Part shown: positions 20,973 through 30,134 of the stretch, piece by piece
Layout of the letters: each line of letters begins with the position of its first letter
Numbering within the stretch: the stretch's first letter is position 1
Source: Candidatus Tisiphia endosymbiont of Dascillus cervinus
GTDB taxonomy: Bacteria; Pseudomonadota; Alphaproteobacteria; Rickettsiales; Rickettsiaceae
NCBI RefSeq assembly: GCF_964026405.1
Contig: NZ_OZ032146.1
Span: forward strand, 620,001-684,000
Reading direction: 5' to 3'
DNA length: 64,000 nt
Made by a program: the position numbers and the translations under genes
Notes under the pieces: generated by a model
What the model saw: the letters and a program-made list of their open reading frames with translations, nothing else
Told to the model about the DNA's origin: nothing
Databases searched by the model: none

Positions 20973-22241
20973 TTACTCGTTATTAGATGAGTGATAGGCA
21001 ACCAAAGCCTTCATATGATCTTTCACATTATGTACTCGTAAAAAGTCTACTTTATCTTTAATAGCCAAGGAAACTCCAATTGTTTCTATATCTCTAGCAT
21101 AAACATGGGGTTCTTCAGAAAAAGCATGAATATATGATTTTCTAGAATGACCTATCATTATCAAAGAACCTAAGGTTTTAAGCTGATCTATACTTCTTAA
21201 TATTTCAATATTTTGATAAGCCGTTTTGCCAAACCCTATACCAGGATCTAGAACTATATTCTCTAAAGTAAATCCAAGCTTAGTAAGTCTTTGTATAGCA
21301 CACTTGCCCCATTGAATCATATAATCAATTGGCTTAACGTTTAAAGGTATAATCTGATTTTTGCTTGGTGGAACAGTAATAGAGTGCATAAGACAAAATT
21401 TGCAACCAGCTTTTGCTATAGCCCTTAATGTGTTATCATCAAATCCTCCACCAACATCATTAATCCATCTTATATGATATTTTTCTATAAGATTTACAGC
21501 AATAAAAGGATGTAGTGTATCAACACTTATATCGATCTTTTTATCAGCAATAATAGGCGCAAGCTCCCCTAACACTTCATCTAACTTAGCGTATTCAGAT
21601 TCAATAGGTTGAATAGTTGCATTAGACCTTGTTGATTGAGCACCAATTTCAATAACGCTAGCTCCATCTTCTACAAGCTTTATCACTTGTTCTATAGCTC
21701 TATTTGTTTCATAAAAATTTCCGCCATCTGAAAAAGAATCCTTAGTTATATTAACGATTCCTACCAACCGAGGATTTAAAACAGAGCTTTTTATAAAAGA
21801 GTTCTCTATACTTGGTTGGAATTTCCACGGCTCTTTACCCATTAATGCTAATAGATGTTTGAGGAAATCACGATTTTCCAGTTTAGGATGGGGAATAATA
21901 ATATCTTCTGTATTTATAATTAGATCGTTATAAAACAAAATATCTAAATCAATAATACGTGGAACCCATAGTTCATACTTTCTAGGACGTCCTATAGTTA
22001 CTTCTATATTTTGCAATGATTGCAATAATTCTGTTGGTGATAAGTTTGTTTCTCCAGCAACTATCATATTTAAAAATGGCTTATCCCAGTCATCAGAAGC
22101 ACTGCATGGTAAAATTGCCTTAGTTTCAAGGATTATAGAACATCTAATATTTGATAAACAATATTTCCTAATTAAGTTAACAGATTCCCATAAATTATCA
22201 AGGCGATTACCTAAATTTGATCCCAAGCTTATATAAATCAT
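20973..22241 (-). CDS. folKP: fused HPPK-dihydropteroate synthase
   Basis: Bifunctional enzyme. Residues 1-155 are pyrophosphokinase (SLGSNLGNR, PRIIDLDILFYND, PHPKLENRDFLKHL). Residues about 160-420 are dihydropteroate synthase (GIVNITKDSFSDGGNF, EIGAQSTRSNA, INDVGGG, VLDPGIGFGKT, GHSRKSYI). The folK-folP fusion is known from Chlamydia and some Rickettsia, while most alphaproteobacteria have separate genes. The ATG (22239-22241) overlaps the folB stop in TGATG. The DHPS domain condenses pABA, presumably from the CADD protein two genes downstream. Confidence 0.95.
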   Translation of the reverse strand: MIYISLGSNLGNRLDNLWESVNLIRKYCLSNIRCSIILETKAILPCSASDDWDKPFLNMIVAGETNLSPTELLQSLQNIEVTIGRPRKYELWVPRIIDLDILFYNDLIINTEDIIIPHPKLENRDFLKHLLALMGKEPWKFQPSIENSFIKSSVLNPRLVGIVNITKDSFSDGGNFYETNRAIEQVIKLVEDGASVIEIGAQSTRSNATIQPIESEYAKLDEVLGELAPIIADKKIDISVDTLHPFIAVNLIEKYHIRWINDVGGGFDDNTLRAIAKAGCKFCLMHSITVPPSKNQIIPLNVKPIDYMIQWGKCAIQRLTKLGFTLENIVLDPGIGFGKTAYQNIEILRSIDQLKTLGSLIMIGHSRKSYIHAFSEEPHVYARDIETIGVSLAIKDKVDFLRVHNVKDHMKALVAYHSSNNE

Positions 22242-22699
22242 CACGCATCCTCATTAGACCTCTTGCGTAATTCTACTTCTGCTGGTAATTTGCGCGTCGA
22301 TCCGGTACTCGAATCCTCACGTACATCTAAGTACGCTGCGGGTCGAGGTTCCGTGTCTCCTACAAATTCCCTAGCAGAAGCGAATTTCGCAAGAGGTCTA
22401 TTAATAAAATTAATGTAATGCGTCCAACTAATACCCCCATGAATGTTGGGTACAGGAGGAGAAACTTTACGAGTCTCAATTTTAATTGATTGGATTAGAT
22501 GTTGGAATGAATTTAAGTAATCAAAAATTGCCTTATAAATAGATTCTATCAAATGCTCAACAACATTAAAGCACTTTCCTTGACAAAAAACGGTAATTAA
22601 CTCAACTATCTTAAGATAACAAACAACATCCTTTAGATTATCTGTATAAGCACCTTGAGGACACACCTTAAAACACAAGTCAATATTGAAACTAACCAT
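22241..22699 (-). CDS. folB: dihydroneopterin aldolase with palindromic-element tail
   Basis: FolB/FolX-type aldolase, first gene of the folate operon. From ATG 22699, residues 1-100 (MVSFNIDLCFKV, HLIESIYKAIF, KIETRKVSPPV) are native. Residues 101-148 come from a 144-bp palindromic element read in frame, and NEDA plus stop follow. Homology extends upstream without a start codon as IIDFRIWVHLGCTEEEKVHPQ. One extra T in the T-run near 22775 would join it to ATG 22801 (MRLYSIKIFFKLSIIDF). So the true gene is probably 22241-22801, with a frameshift or an error near its 5' end. Confidence 0.75.
   Translation of the reverse strand: MVSFNIDLCFKVCPQGAYTDNLKDVVCYLKIVELITVFCQGKCFNVVEHLIESIYKAIFDYLNSFQHLIQSIKIETRKVSPPVPNIHGGISWTHYINFINRPLAKFASAREFVGDTEPRPAAYLDVREDSSTGSTRKLPAEVELRKRSNEDA
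22256..22399. repeat. 144-bp palindromic element (RPE-like), copy in folB
   Basis: Ends AGACCTCTTGCG...CGCAAGAGGTCT form an inverted repeat. The core contains the CGTCGAT(C/G)CGGTACTCGAATCC block shared with the copies at 31533 and 45284. All three are exactly 144 bp, a multiple of three. Here the frame in the folB direction is open throughout, adding 48 residues at the FolB C-terminus. Confidence 0.9.
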
Positions 22700-22905
22700 T
22701 TGGGGATGAACCTTCTCTTCCTCAGTACATCCAAGATGAACCCAAATACGAAAATCTATAATAGAAAGCTTAAAAATATTTTTATTGAATATAACCTCAT
22801 TTTACTGATTAAATGTATTATGAAAAAATTGTTCTGTCAACAGTTTTCCGGACAGTTAATACGAGACAATATTAACAGAAAGATTAACAGAAAGGAAGTA
22901 CAAAA

Positions 22906-22972
22906 ATGACTAATAGCAAACCAAAGGTTTATTCGACCGAATTTAAAGAATCAGCAGTCAAATTGGCAATTG
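22906..22972 (+). pseudogene. IS3-type transposase OrfA remnant
   Basis: ATG 22906 opens TNSKPKVYSTEFKESAVKLAIG, the usual N-terminus of an IS3-family OrfA helix-turn-helix protein. Homology stops where the MITE at 22973 begins. No OrfB is seen. A Shine-Dalgarno-like AAGGAAG precedes it. Confidence 0.7.
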
Positions 22973-23172
22973 GAGACTATTTAAAAGCATGGACAAAGCT
23001 AAATTTGAATTAGAAATCTACGCCAAATCATTGGACTTATATCTTTAAAATGTACTTTAAATTGGTAAATCTTAGTATTGTCAGACATATAAAAGCAATT
23101 TATCAGTTACTATAAAAAGCTAGGCATATTTTTTAGCAAAATTTAGCTTTGCCCATGCTTTTGAATGGTCTC
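22973..23172. mobile_element. MITE, about 200 bp, 30-bp terminal inverted repeats
   Basis: The left end GAGACTATTTAAAAGCATGG and the right end, inverted, GAGACCATTCAAAAGCATGG match for about 35 positions with few mismatches. The interior has no coding capacity. It is inserted in the IS3 OrfA remnant. No second copy is evident in the window. Confidence 0.75.
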
Positions 23173-23478
23173 TACTCCGTATCAACTACAGGTAACTGGA
23201 GTGGATTACTCGACTTTATTTTGGTTGTACATAATAATGATAAGGAGTTAATAGAGTATATTTATTATTTTTATAATATCTATGCAATATAGTAAAAGCT
23301 TCATAAATTAATTTTGGGAATTGGTATTACATCTAGACCTATTATTTTATTCTATAGTATAATTTCCTTCATCTTATTGTACAAGGCTACTGCATTGCAA
23401 TATCTTCCACAATTTGTTCAAAGCAAACTTAACGATAAGAGGGTACTTATTCTATGCACGACTATTTCAGTCTAGCTC
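23173..23478. other. non-coding debris between MITE and IS701-like element
   Basis: No complete gene. A short open stretch on the plus strand (about 23176-23292) reads STTGNWSGLLDFILVVHN and ends at a stop. It may be a remnant of an unknown gene. Nothing else is recognisable. Confidence 0.4.
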
Positions 23479-24588
23479 CAAAACTTACGCTATGTAAGGT
23501 TCTAAATAGCGTAAAGAGGGTGAACGTAACTGCTGTTGCATATAATGATCTAAAAGCCCTAACTTTATTTGATAAACCGTCTTACCTATTTTGTGTGCAG
23601 TTCTTTTTAGAAAAGCCCACACTAAAAATGCACAACTAATGTGATTACGCTGGATGCGTTGTTTTCTGCATTGGCATCGTTCTATACCGGTAAGTTGCTT
23701 GATTTCTCTATGCATGCTCTCAATTACCCAACGAAAGCCACACTCATCTTGTACGGCTTTAGAAGATTTTTGAGTTTTGTTATTGGTAACAATATAATCA
23801 ACTCTGTTGGTAGAAACAGTAAGTTTAAACAAATTAACATGCTTATCTTTTGCAAAGCCCTTTATATGAATCTCCACTCCGCTCTTAATTTCCTCATCTG
23901 AAAACGTTAACTTGCTAACAGCTTTATAAGGCTTAGAAGAGGAAGTTTTAGTAACGTTTCTATTTGCTTTAATAGGAGCATAATAATATTTACCCAAGGA
24001 ATCAACATGTTGCATAATTTTATGCGTAGCATACCATGTGTCAAAAAGCACAGTTTGAAAAGGAATCTTTTTGCTATACACAGCATTATTTAACATATTT
24101 AATAGGTGTTCTACTTTTGTCGCTCCATCATGTTCGGGCGAAAAAATTCGGTAATCTATTACCCAAAACTTATTAATATCCGGATTATAATATACCAAAC
24201 TTACTACTCCTATACCAGTAGTAATACCACCTGTAGCCCCACTGTACTGTGATCTAGCAATTTCTATTTTCTTGGTATTTCTTTTATTTAACACCGTATC
24301 ATCAAATATTGTATATCCGTTAGGCGATAAAATAACATCATCCTTAATATGTTCCCATAACAAAGAAGGTGTATATTTTTCATTTTTTAAAAATCTATTA
24401 ATAACATCATGGCTACATTTTTTGGCATGTTCAGCATAGTAGGTCAAACTATAATTCTTTTGACTCACTATTAGAAATTGACAGTAATCTGTCCTATTAA
24501 CTGGTATTGCTTGCAATTTTATCCTCTTGGCATTTGTAAATTATACTCAACATAATGTACCATTTTTTTTCTCATAGCGTAAGTTTTG
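23479..24588 (-). mobile_element. IS701-like insertion sequence, intact copy 1
   Basis: 1110-bp element with 16-bp perfect terminal inverted repeats CAAAACTTACGCTATG, flanked by a 4-bp direct repeat GCTC (23475-23478 and 24589-24592), the target duplication size usual for IS701-type elements. One transposase gene fills it. A nearly identical copy lies at 43799-44908. Confidence 0.92.
23485..24516 (-). CDS. DDE transposase of IS701-like element
   Basis: 343 residues. The first catalytic region is YTIFDDTVLNKR, the second TVLFDTWYATHKIM, and the acidic residue of the third is in GFRWVIESMHREIKQLTG. The order and spacing fit the IS701/IS4-superfamily DDE transposases. The frame is intact and the gene overlaps the element ends closely, so this copy could be active. 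The second copy lacks one base and is frameshifted. Confidence 0.88.
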   Translation of the reverse strand: MQAIPVNRTDYCQFLIVSQKNYSLTYYAEHAKKCSHDVINRFLKNEKYTPSLLWEHIKDDVILSPNGYTIFDDTVLNKRNTKKIEIARSQYSGATGGITTGIGVVSLVYYNPDINKFWVIDYRIFSPEHDGATKVEHLLNMLNNAVYSKKIPFQTVLFDTWYATHKIMQHVDSLGKYYYAPIKANRNVTKTSSSKPYKAVSKLTFSDEEIKSGVEIHIKGFAKDKHVNLFKLTVSTNRVDYIVTNNKTQKSSKAVQDECGFRWVIESMHREIKQLTGIERCQCRKQRIQRNHISCAFLVWAFLKRTAHKIGKTVYQIKLGLLDHYMQQQLRSPSLRYLEPYIA

Positions 24589-24686
24589 GCTCTTATCAAG
24601 TCACCCTCTTATAACTACTTCATAATATGTTTTTAAGATATAAGAACCTATAATTAGATATATCTAGCAAAAAATAATCATTTCGT

Positions 24687-24715
24687 TTGACTTTTCTTGT
24701 ATATATCTGTATAAG
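24687..24715 (+). promoter_or_regulatory. putative sigma-70 promoter of tlc
   Basis: TTGACT (24687-24692), a 17-nt spacer, then TATAAG (24710-24715), ending 30 bp before the tlc ATG. A good consensus match in the expected place just after the IS element. Confidence 0.55.
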
Positions 24716-24745
24716 TCCACTGACTTATAATGATAATAAAACAGT

Positions 24746-26251
24746 ATGGATAAAGTGAAAGATAATAGTTATTTCTCAGAAATAAGAAGAGTGGTTTGGC
24801 CAATTGAAGGGCATGAAAATAAGAAATTCTTGCCTATGGCTGCCATGATGTTTTGCATTTTGCTTAACTATTCCACTCTTAGATCGATAAAAGATGGTTT
24901 TGTGGTAACAGCCATTGGTCCTGAAGCAATAAGTTTTGTAAAAACCTATGTAGTTTTACCAATGGCAATACTATTTATGGTTGCTTATGTAAAACTTTGT
25001 GATCTTTTAAAAGCAGAAAATGTTTTTTACACTGTGACCGGTTTTTTCCTAGCATATTTTGTATTGTTTACTTTTGTATTATACCCATACCCAGAGTTGG
25101 TGCATCCTAATCCTGAAACAATTGATACATTAAGTAATGCATATCCGAATTTCAAGTGGTTTATTAGGGTAGTTGGTAAATGGAGTTTTGCCATATTTTA
25201 TGCTATATCCGAACTTTGGGGAAGTATGATGCTTAGCTTATTATTTTGGCAGTTTGCTAACCAAATTACTAAGACTGAAGAGGCAAAACGCTTTTATTCT
25301 ATGTTTGGTATGTTAGCGAATTTATCTTTACCAGTTACTGCATTAATACTTGGCTATTTTTTAAGCAAAGAAACTCAAATAGTTTCAGAACATTTAAAAT
25401 TTATTCCGCTGCTTCTTATTATGATGGGTAGTGCTGTAGTCATCATGTTATTGTATAGATGGATGAATCGACATGTTTTAACCGATCCCACTTTATATGA
25501 TCCAACAAGTAAAGCTAGTAATAAGAAAAGCAAGGTTAAGCTATCTCTTATAGAAAGCTTTAACATGATTTTTAGCTCAAAATATTTAGGGCTTATTGCT
25601 TTACTAATTCTATGCTATGGGGTATCAGTGAATCTTGTAGAAGGTGTATGGAAGTCAAAAATTCAGCAGCTATATCCAACTAAAGAAGAGTATACCATGT
25701 ATATGGGGCAATTTCAGGCTTGGCAAGGTGTGACAGCTATATTCTTCATGATTGTTGGTTCTAACATTTTAAGAAGGGTTTCTTGGTTTACTGCCGCTAT
25801 GATTACTCCTTTGATGATGTTAATTACCGGGATTGCTTTTTTTGCTTTTATTTTCTTTGATAGCACTATCGCAATGTATGTTACTGGTCTATTCGCTTCT
25901 GGACCTTTGGCAGTGGCAGTAATGATTGGAATGGTTCAAAATATTTTAAGCAAGGCAACAAAATACTCACTATTTGATGCTACCAAGAATATGGCATATA
26001 TCCCTCTTGATAAGGATCTTAGAACAAAAGGTCAAGCAGCAGTAGAGGTTATAGGTGGCAGGTTCGGTAAGTCTGGTGGGGGTATCATCCAGTCAACGTT
26101 CTTTATTTTGCTTCCTACTTTTACTTTTGTTGAGGCTACGCCTTATTTTGCTAGTATATTTTTTGTTATCGTAATATTGTGGCTATATGCAATTAAAGGA
26201 CTTAATAAGGAATATCAAGCTCAGATATCTGATGTCAAATCCGAAAGTTAG
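24746..26251 (+). CDS. tlc: ATP/ADP translocase (Tlc)
   Basis: 501-residue non-mitochondrial-type nucleotide carrier of the inner membrane, which exchanges host ATP for bacterial ADP. Twelve hydrophobic segments can be counted. [24 protein letters not shown] and [21 protein letters not shown] are hallmark blocks. It is the defining sign of an energy-parasitic Rickettsiales or Chlamydiales cell. Rickettsia carry several paralogues; this resembles the ATP/ADP type (Tlc1), but that assignment is by general similarity. Confidence 0.94.
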   Translation: MDKVKDNSYFSEIRRVVWPIEGHENKKFLPMAAMMFCILLNYSTLRSIKDGFVVTAIGPEAISFVKTYVVLPMAILFMVAYVKLCDLLKAENVFYTVTGFFLAYFVLFTFVLYPYPELVHPNPETIDTLSNAYPNFKWFIRVVGKWSFAIFYAISELWGSMMLSLLFWQFANQITKTEEAKRFYSMFGMLANLSLPVTALILGYFLSKETQIVSEHLKFIPLLLIMMGSAVVIMLLYRWMNRHVLTDPTLYDPTSKASNKKSKVKLSLIESFNMIFSSKYLGLIALLILCYGVSVNLVEGVWKSKIQQLYPTKEEYTMYMGQFQAWQGVTAIFFMIVGSNILRRVSWFTAAMITPLMMLITGIAFFAFIFFDSTIAMYVTGLFASGPLAVAVMIGMVQNILSKATKYSLFDATKNMAYIPLDKDLRTKGQAAVEVIGGRFGKSGGGIIQSTFFILLPTFTFVEATPYFASIFFVIVILWLYAIKGLNKEYQAQISDVKSES

Positions 26252-26285
26252 TTGTAACGAAATTAGATTTATGGGACTACAACGC

Positions 26286-26324
26286 GAATTTGGGATAAGA
26301 ATTTGTCAATTCTTATCCCAAATT
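26286..26324. repeat. hairpin repeat, type A, after tlc
   Basis: Same arm as at 5105, with loop TGTC. It lies 35 bp after the tlc stop and just before tRNA-Phe, so it may end the tlc transcript. Confidence 0.8.
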
Positions 26325-26348
26325 GGGGTACAATAGGTCTGTTCATGC

Positions 26349-26424
26349 GGCTAGATAGCTCAGTTGGTAGAGCAAAGGACTGAAAATCCTTGTGTCGCCG
26401 GTTCGATCCCGGCTCTAGCCACCA
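26349..26424 (+). tRNA. tRNA-Phe (GAA)
   Basis: 76-nt cloverleaf: acceptor GGCTAGA/TCTAGCC, anticodon GAA within ACTGAAAATCC, T-arm CCGGTTCGATCCCGG, CCA encoded. Stands alone between tlc and the lipid A genes. Confidence 0.95.
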
Positions 26425-26581
26425 TCTCTATGATAAATCTCTTATACTATACTTCTAGATTGTATAATAACTATTATACAATAATGAACAATATTCTGAA
26501 ATACAAATTATTGTAAGAAAACTTGAGTATTTTCTAACTGGCGTTTATACTGTTGCCATTATTTTATAAAATTAAATAACC

Positions 26582-27610
26582 ATGATAAACTCACGTTTTT
26601 ATAAAAAATCTGCTCCTTATAAATTATCAGAAATTGTAAAATTAATAGGTGCTGAGATAGTATACTCAAATGATTTGTTAATCCATAATGTTAAGTCATT
26701 AGAAGAGGCTGATGTTGGTGATATAAGTTTTTTAATTCATAACAAATATATTATTCAATTCCAAAACACTAAAGCTTCATGCTGCATAGTCCCAGAGGAT
26801 TTTTCGCACGAATCTAATAATGGAACAATTTTATTAAAAACAAAAAATCCATATTTTGCTTATGCAAAATTAGTAGATTTATTTTATAGTAAAGCAAAAA
26901 CTTATCCTAACAAAATTATGCCTTCTAGCTATATTGCAGATTCTGCTATTATAGGAAAGAATTGTTATATAGGACATAATGTAGTTATTGAAGAACATGT
27001 GATAATAGGTGATGATTGTGTTATAGAATCTGGGACGAGTATAGATTTTGGAGTAGTAATAGGTAATAGAGCCTTAATATACTCAAATGTTTCAGTAAGT
27101 TACAGTATAATAGGTGATGATGTGGTAATATTAGCGGGAGCAAGAATTGGACAAGATGGATTCGGTTTTGCAACAGATAAAGGAATTCATAAGAAAATTT
27201 TGCACACTGGTATGGTAAAAATAGGTAATAATGTTGAAATAGGTAGTAATACTACTATTGATAGAGGATCGATAAATTATACAATAATAGAAGATTTTTG
27301 TAGAATAGATAACTTAGTGCAGATAGGACATAATGCTATAATAGGACGGGGGTCAGTTATTGTTGCCCAAGTAGGTATAGCAGGTAGTACTAAGGTAGGA
27401 GCATATTGTGCTTTAGGGGGGCAGTCAGGCATATCCGGACATATAGTATTAGGCGATAAAGTCCAAGTAGCAGCCAAATCTGGCGTGATAAAAGATGTTG
27501 CACTAGGAGCTACAGTTGGTGGATATCCTGCAGTACCAATTAGGGATTGGCATAAACAATCAGTAATTATGAAGCAACTTGTAAACAAAAAAATGAGTTT
27601 AGATAACTAA
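26582..27610 (+). CDS. lpxD: UDP-3-O-acyl-glucosamine N-acyltransferase
   Basis: LpxD adds the second acyl chain in lipid A synthesis. The N-terminal uridine-binding domain (1-100) leads to a left-handed beta helix of hexapeptide repeats (about 105-310), with [12 protein letters not shown] and the catalytic His in [10 protein letters not shown]. 342 residues, normal. First gene of an lpxD-fabZ-lpxA-lpxI cluster. Confidence 0.95.
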   Translation: MINSRFYKKSAPYKLSEIVKLIGAEIVYSNDLLIHNVKSLEEADVGDISFLIHNKYIIQFQNTKASCCIVPEDFSHESNNGTILLKTKNPYFAYAKLVDLFYSKAKTYPNKIMPSSYIADSAIIGKNCYIGHNVVIEEHVIIGDDCVIESGTSIDFGVVIGNRALIYSNVSVSYSIIGDDVVILAGARIGQDGFGFATDKGIHKKILHTGMVKIGNNVEIGSNTTIDRGSINYTIIEDFCRIDNLVQIGHNAIIGRGSVIVAQVGIAGSTKVGAYCALGGQSGISGHIVLGDKVQVAAKSGVIKDVALGATVGGYPAVPIRDWHKQSVIMKQLVNKKMSLDN

Positions 27611-27617
27611 AAAATCT

Positions 27618-27704
27618 ATGTTTGAAGAATTTAAGATAATAGCATGTCGTCCTTTAAATGATTACAAGCTTGATTTAAGATTTGCTGACCTAAAAATGAA
27701 ATAG
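27618..27704 (+). pseudogene. DUF2442 fragment
   Basis: 28 codons from ATG 27618: MFEEFKIIACRPLNDYKLDL then RFADLKMK and stop. The pattern resembles the N-terminus of DUF2442 proteins, which often accompany toxin-antitoxin pairs. The rest is missing, so it is a remnant in the gap between lpxD and fabZ. Confidence 0.45.
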
Positions 27705-27733
27705 CTTACAGATAAGAAAGAGGAATGTATATA

Positions 27734-28168
27734 ATGACAATTAATATTATAGAAATAATGGAAATGCTACCTCATCGTTATCCATTTTTATTAATAGATA
27801 GGGTGCTAGAATTTAAGCTTAATGAGTCTATTGTTGGTATCAAGAATGTCACTTTTAACGAGCCGCAATTTACTGGTCATTTTCCTACAAAACCAGTAAT
27901 GCCTGGTGTGCTAATTATTGAGGCTATGGCTCAATTATCTGCTATTTTAGTAGCCAAATCAATGGACTTCAAAGATAAAGATGTTTTCTTTATGACTATT
28001 GAAGAGGCAAAATTTCGTAAAGTTGTTGAGCCAGGTGATACATTACATATTTATGCTAAAATAGAACAAAATAGAGGCTCTGTTTGGAAATTTTCAAGTA
28101 ACAGCAAAGTTAATGATCATATAGTTGCAGAGAGCAAATTTACTGCAATGGTTAAAAATAGGAATTAA
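27734..28168 (+). CDS. fabZ: 3-hydroxyacyl-ACP dehydratase FabZ
   Basis: Hot-dog-fold dehydratase of fatty acid elongation. Catalytic His in [13 protein letters not shown], Glu in [17 protein letters not shown] chose ATG 27734 over 27725, since RBS-like AAAGAGG lies 12 nt before it. 144 residues. It sits 2 bp before lpxA, an arrangement that balances lipid A and phospholipid acyl supply. Confidence 0.94.
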   Translation: MTINIIEIMEMLPHRYPFLLIDRVLEFKLNESIVGIKNVTFNEPQFTGHFPTKPVMPGVLIIEAMAQLSAILVAKSMDFKDKDVFFMTIEEAKFRKVVEPGDTLHIYAKIEQNRGSVWKFSSNSKVNDHIVAESKFTAMVKNRN

Positions 28169-28170
28169 CA

Positions 28171-28989
28171 ATGACTTTATCAGCTATACACGCAACTGCC
28201 ATAATAGATACAAAGGCTTCGATTGGTGAAAATGTCAAAATTGGTCCTTTTTGTACTGTTGGGCCGGATGTAATTTTGGCGGATAATATTGAGTTAAAAT
28301 CGCACGTAGTTATAGAGGGCAAAACAAAAATTGGTGCTAATACAGTTATATATCCATTTGCTTCTATTGGTCAGCCCCCTCAAATACTTAAATATGGGGG
28401 GGAAGAGTCAGAGGTTATCATAGGTAATAATAATACTATTAGAGAATATGTAACTATTCAAGCCGGTAGTAAAGGTGGTGGTATGGTTACCTCTGTAGGT
28501 AATAATTGTTTATTGATGGTTGGAGTGCATATAGCACATGATTGTATTGTGGGTAATAATGTAATTCTTGCTAACTATGTTAGCCTAGCTGGTCACGTTA
28601 AAGTTGATGATTATGCCATTATAGGAGGGCTTTCTGCTGTTCTGCAATTCGTACGTATAGGACAACATTCGATGGTGGGTGGTATGTCTGCGGTGAGCAA
28701 AGATGTGATTCCATTTGGGCTAGCTACAAATGAAAGGGCATTTCTTGAAGGAATAAACTTAGTTGGGATGAAAAGACGTGGCTTTGATAATCAGGAAACG
28801 CTTGATACTATAAAAGCCGTAGATGAGATTTTTATTGGCGAAGGTATTTTTACTGATAGAATTGAGATAGTTTTAAAGCAATATAAAGGTAATCCTATTG
28901 TAGAACAAATTATCACTTTTATAAAACAGGATATTAGTAGAGCATTTTGCCAGCCAAGACAAGTTGAACATGATAAGGTAAGTAAGTAA
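28171..28989 (+). CDS. lpxA: UDP-GlcNAc acyltransferase
   Basis: First enzyme of lipid A synthesis. Hexapeptide beta helix (about 1-190) with the catalytic His in GVHIAHDC, ending in an alpha-helical C-terminal domain. FASIGQPPQILKYGGEESEV is the acyl-chain measuring region. 272 residues, complete. Overlapped closely by its neighbours: 2 bp after fabZ, 1 bp before lpxI. Confidence 0.95.
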   Translation: MTLSAIHATAIIDTKASIGENVKIGPFCTVGPDVILADNIELKSHVVIEGKTKIGANTVIYPFASIGQPPQILKYGGEESEVIIGNNNTIREYVTIQAGSKGGGMVTSVGNNCLLMVGVHIAHDCIVGNNVILANYVSLAGHVKVDDYAIIGGLSAVLQFVRIGQHSMVGGMSAVSKDVIPFGLATNERAFLEGINLVGMKRRGFDNQETLDTIKAVDEIFIGEGIFTDRIEIVLKQYKGNPIVEQIITFIKQDISRAFCQPRQVEHDKVSK

Positions 28990-28990
28990 A

Positions 28991-29818
28991 ATGTTGCAAA
29001 TATACCCTTTAAAGCAAAAGAGTATAGTTGGAATTATAGCAGGAAATGGCTTATTGCCAATTTCACTCGCCAATAGTTTCATTAAGCAAGGCGGGCAATG
29101 TTATATCGCATCTTTGGAGGGAGAAGCAAATCCGGTATTGTATCAGGATTTTACCCACCAATTTTTTAAAATCGGTATGGTTAAGCCAATAATTGAATAT
29201 TTTCGTAAGTATGATGTAAAAAATATAATTCTTGCTGGTAGTGTAAATCGTCCTAATTTGCGATCAATTAAAGTAGATTTAATGGGATCAAGGTTACTTG
29301 CACGCATATTGAAACAAAAATTTTTAGGAGATGATAAACTTCTTGGTATAGTAACAGATTTCCTAGAAGAAAAAGGGTTTAAAGTAGTTTCTAGTTATGA
29401 AATATTAAGAACAAATAATGATGTTATGACCATAGCTGTTCCATCTAGAATAGATAATACAGATATCGAACTGGGGATAAAGCTATTAGATAGTATCGGA
29501 TATCTTGATGTAGGACAGTCAGTAATTGTTGATAATGGGTATATTATAGGTATTGAAGCGGCTGAGGGTACAGATAATTTAATAGAAAGATGTTCATATT
29601 TACGTAAAAATTCTACAGGTGGTGTACTTATTAAAATGATGAAGAAAGGTCAAGATACTAGAATTGATATACCTACAATAGGAGCAAAGACAATAAGTAA
29701 CTTAGCTAATTATGCTTATAAAGGGTTAGCCATACAAAAAGATAAAGTGATTATTCTAGAGATAGAAAGAACTATTGAACTCGCTAATGAATGCGGACTT
29801 TTTATTAAACTTATTTAG
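28991..29818 (+). CDS. lpxI: UDP-2,3-diacylglucosamine pyrophosphatase LpxI
   Basis: 275 residues, DUF1009 family, the alphaproteobacterial substitute for LpxH. VGIIAGNGLLPISLA opens the N-terminal domain. The C-terminal domain has the family blocks VIVDNGYIIGIEAAEGTD and GGVLIKMMKKGQDTRIDIPT; the conserved Asp of DTRIDIPT is important for activity. It makes lipid X from UDP-diacylglucosamine. End of the cluster. Confidence 0.93.
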   Translation: MLQIYPLKQKSIVGIIAGNGLLPISLANSFIKQGGQCYIASLEGEANPVLYQDFTHQFFKIGMVKPIIEYFRKYDVKNIILAGSVNRPNLRSIKVDLMGSRLLARILKQKFLGDDKLLGIVTDFLEEKGFKVVSSYEILRTNNDVMTIAVPSRIDNTDIELGIKLLDSIGYLDVGQSVIVDNGYIIGIEAAEGTDNLIERCSYLRKNSTGGVLIKMMKKGQDTRIDIPTIGAKTISNLANYAYKGLAIQKDKVIILEIERTIELANECGLFIKLI

Positions 29819-30134
29819 TGTATCTAAAGAATTAGGGTAATAAATTTTATCTTACAACCCCTACTATAAAATTGTAGTAACTGATTTTCTTGACAAAACA
29901 GTACAAAAAATTCAGAATAAAATTCTTTTGCGTATAAATGATAATTTCTAGGCTATTATACCAAATTTTATTGATCTTTGAAACATCTTCTTCAAATTAT
30001 TTGAGTAATATTACTTAGTGCTATGAGAAATTCATGCTAAAATAAAAAAAAATTTTTCCAAGAAACATGAGACCTATTACAAAATTCACTTATGTGTAAG
30101 GATTTGAAGAGTCTGTAGAAAAATATATTACTTT
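29819..30134. other. intergenic region before pleD
   Basis: 315 bp of AT-rich sequence with no gene. A weak promoter-like TTGACA near 29891 is followed 18-19 nt later by AATAAAAT. No repeat seen. Confidence 0.35.
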
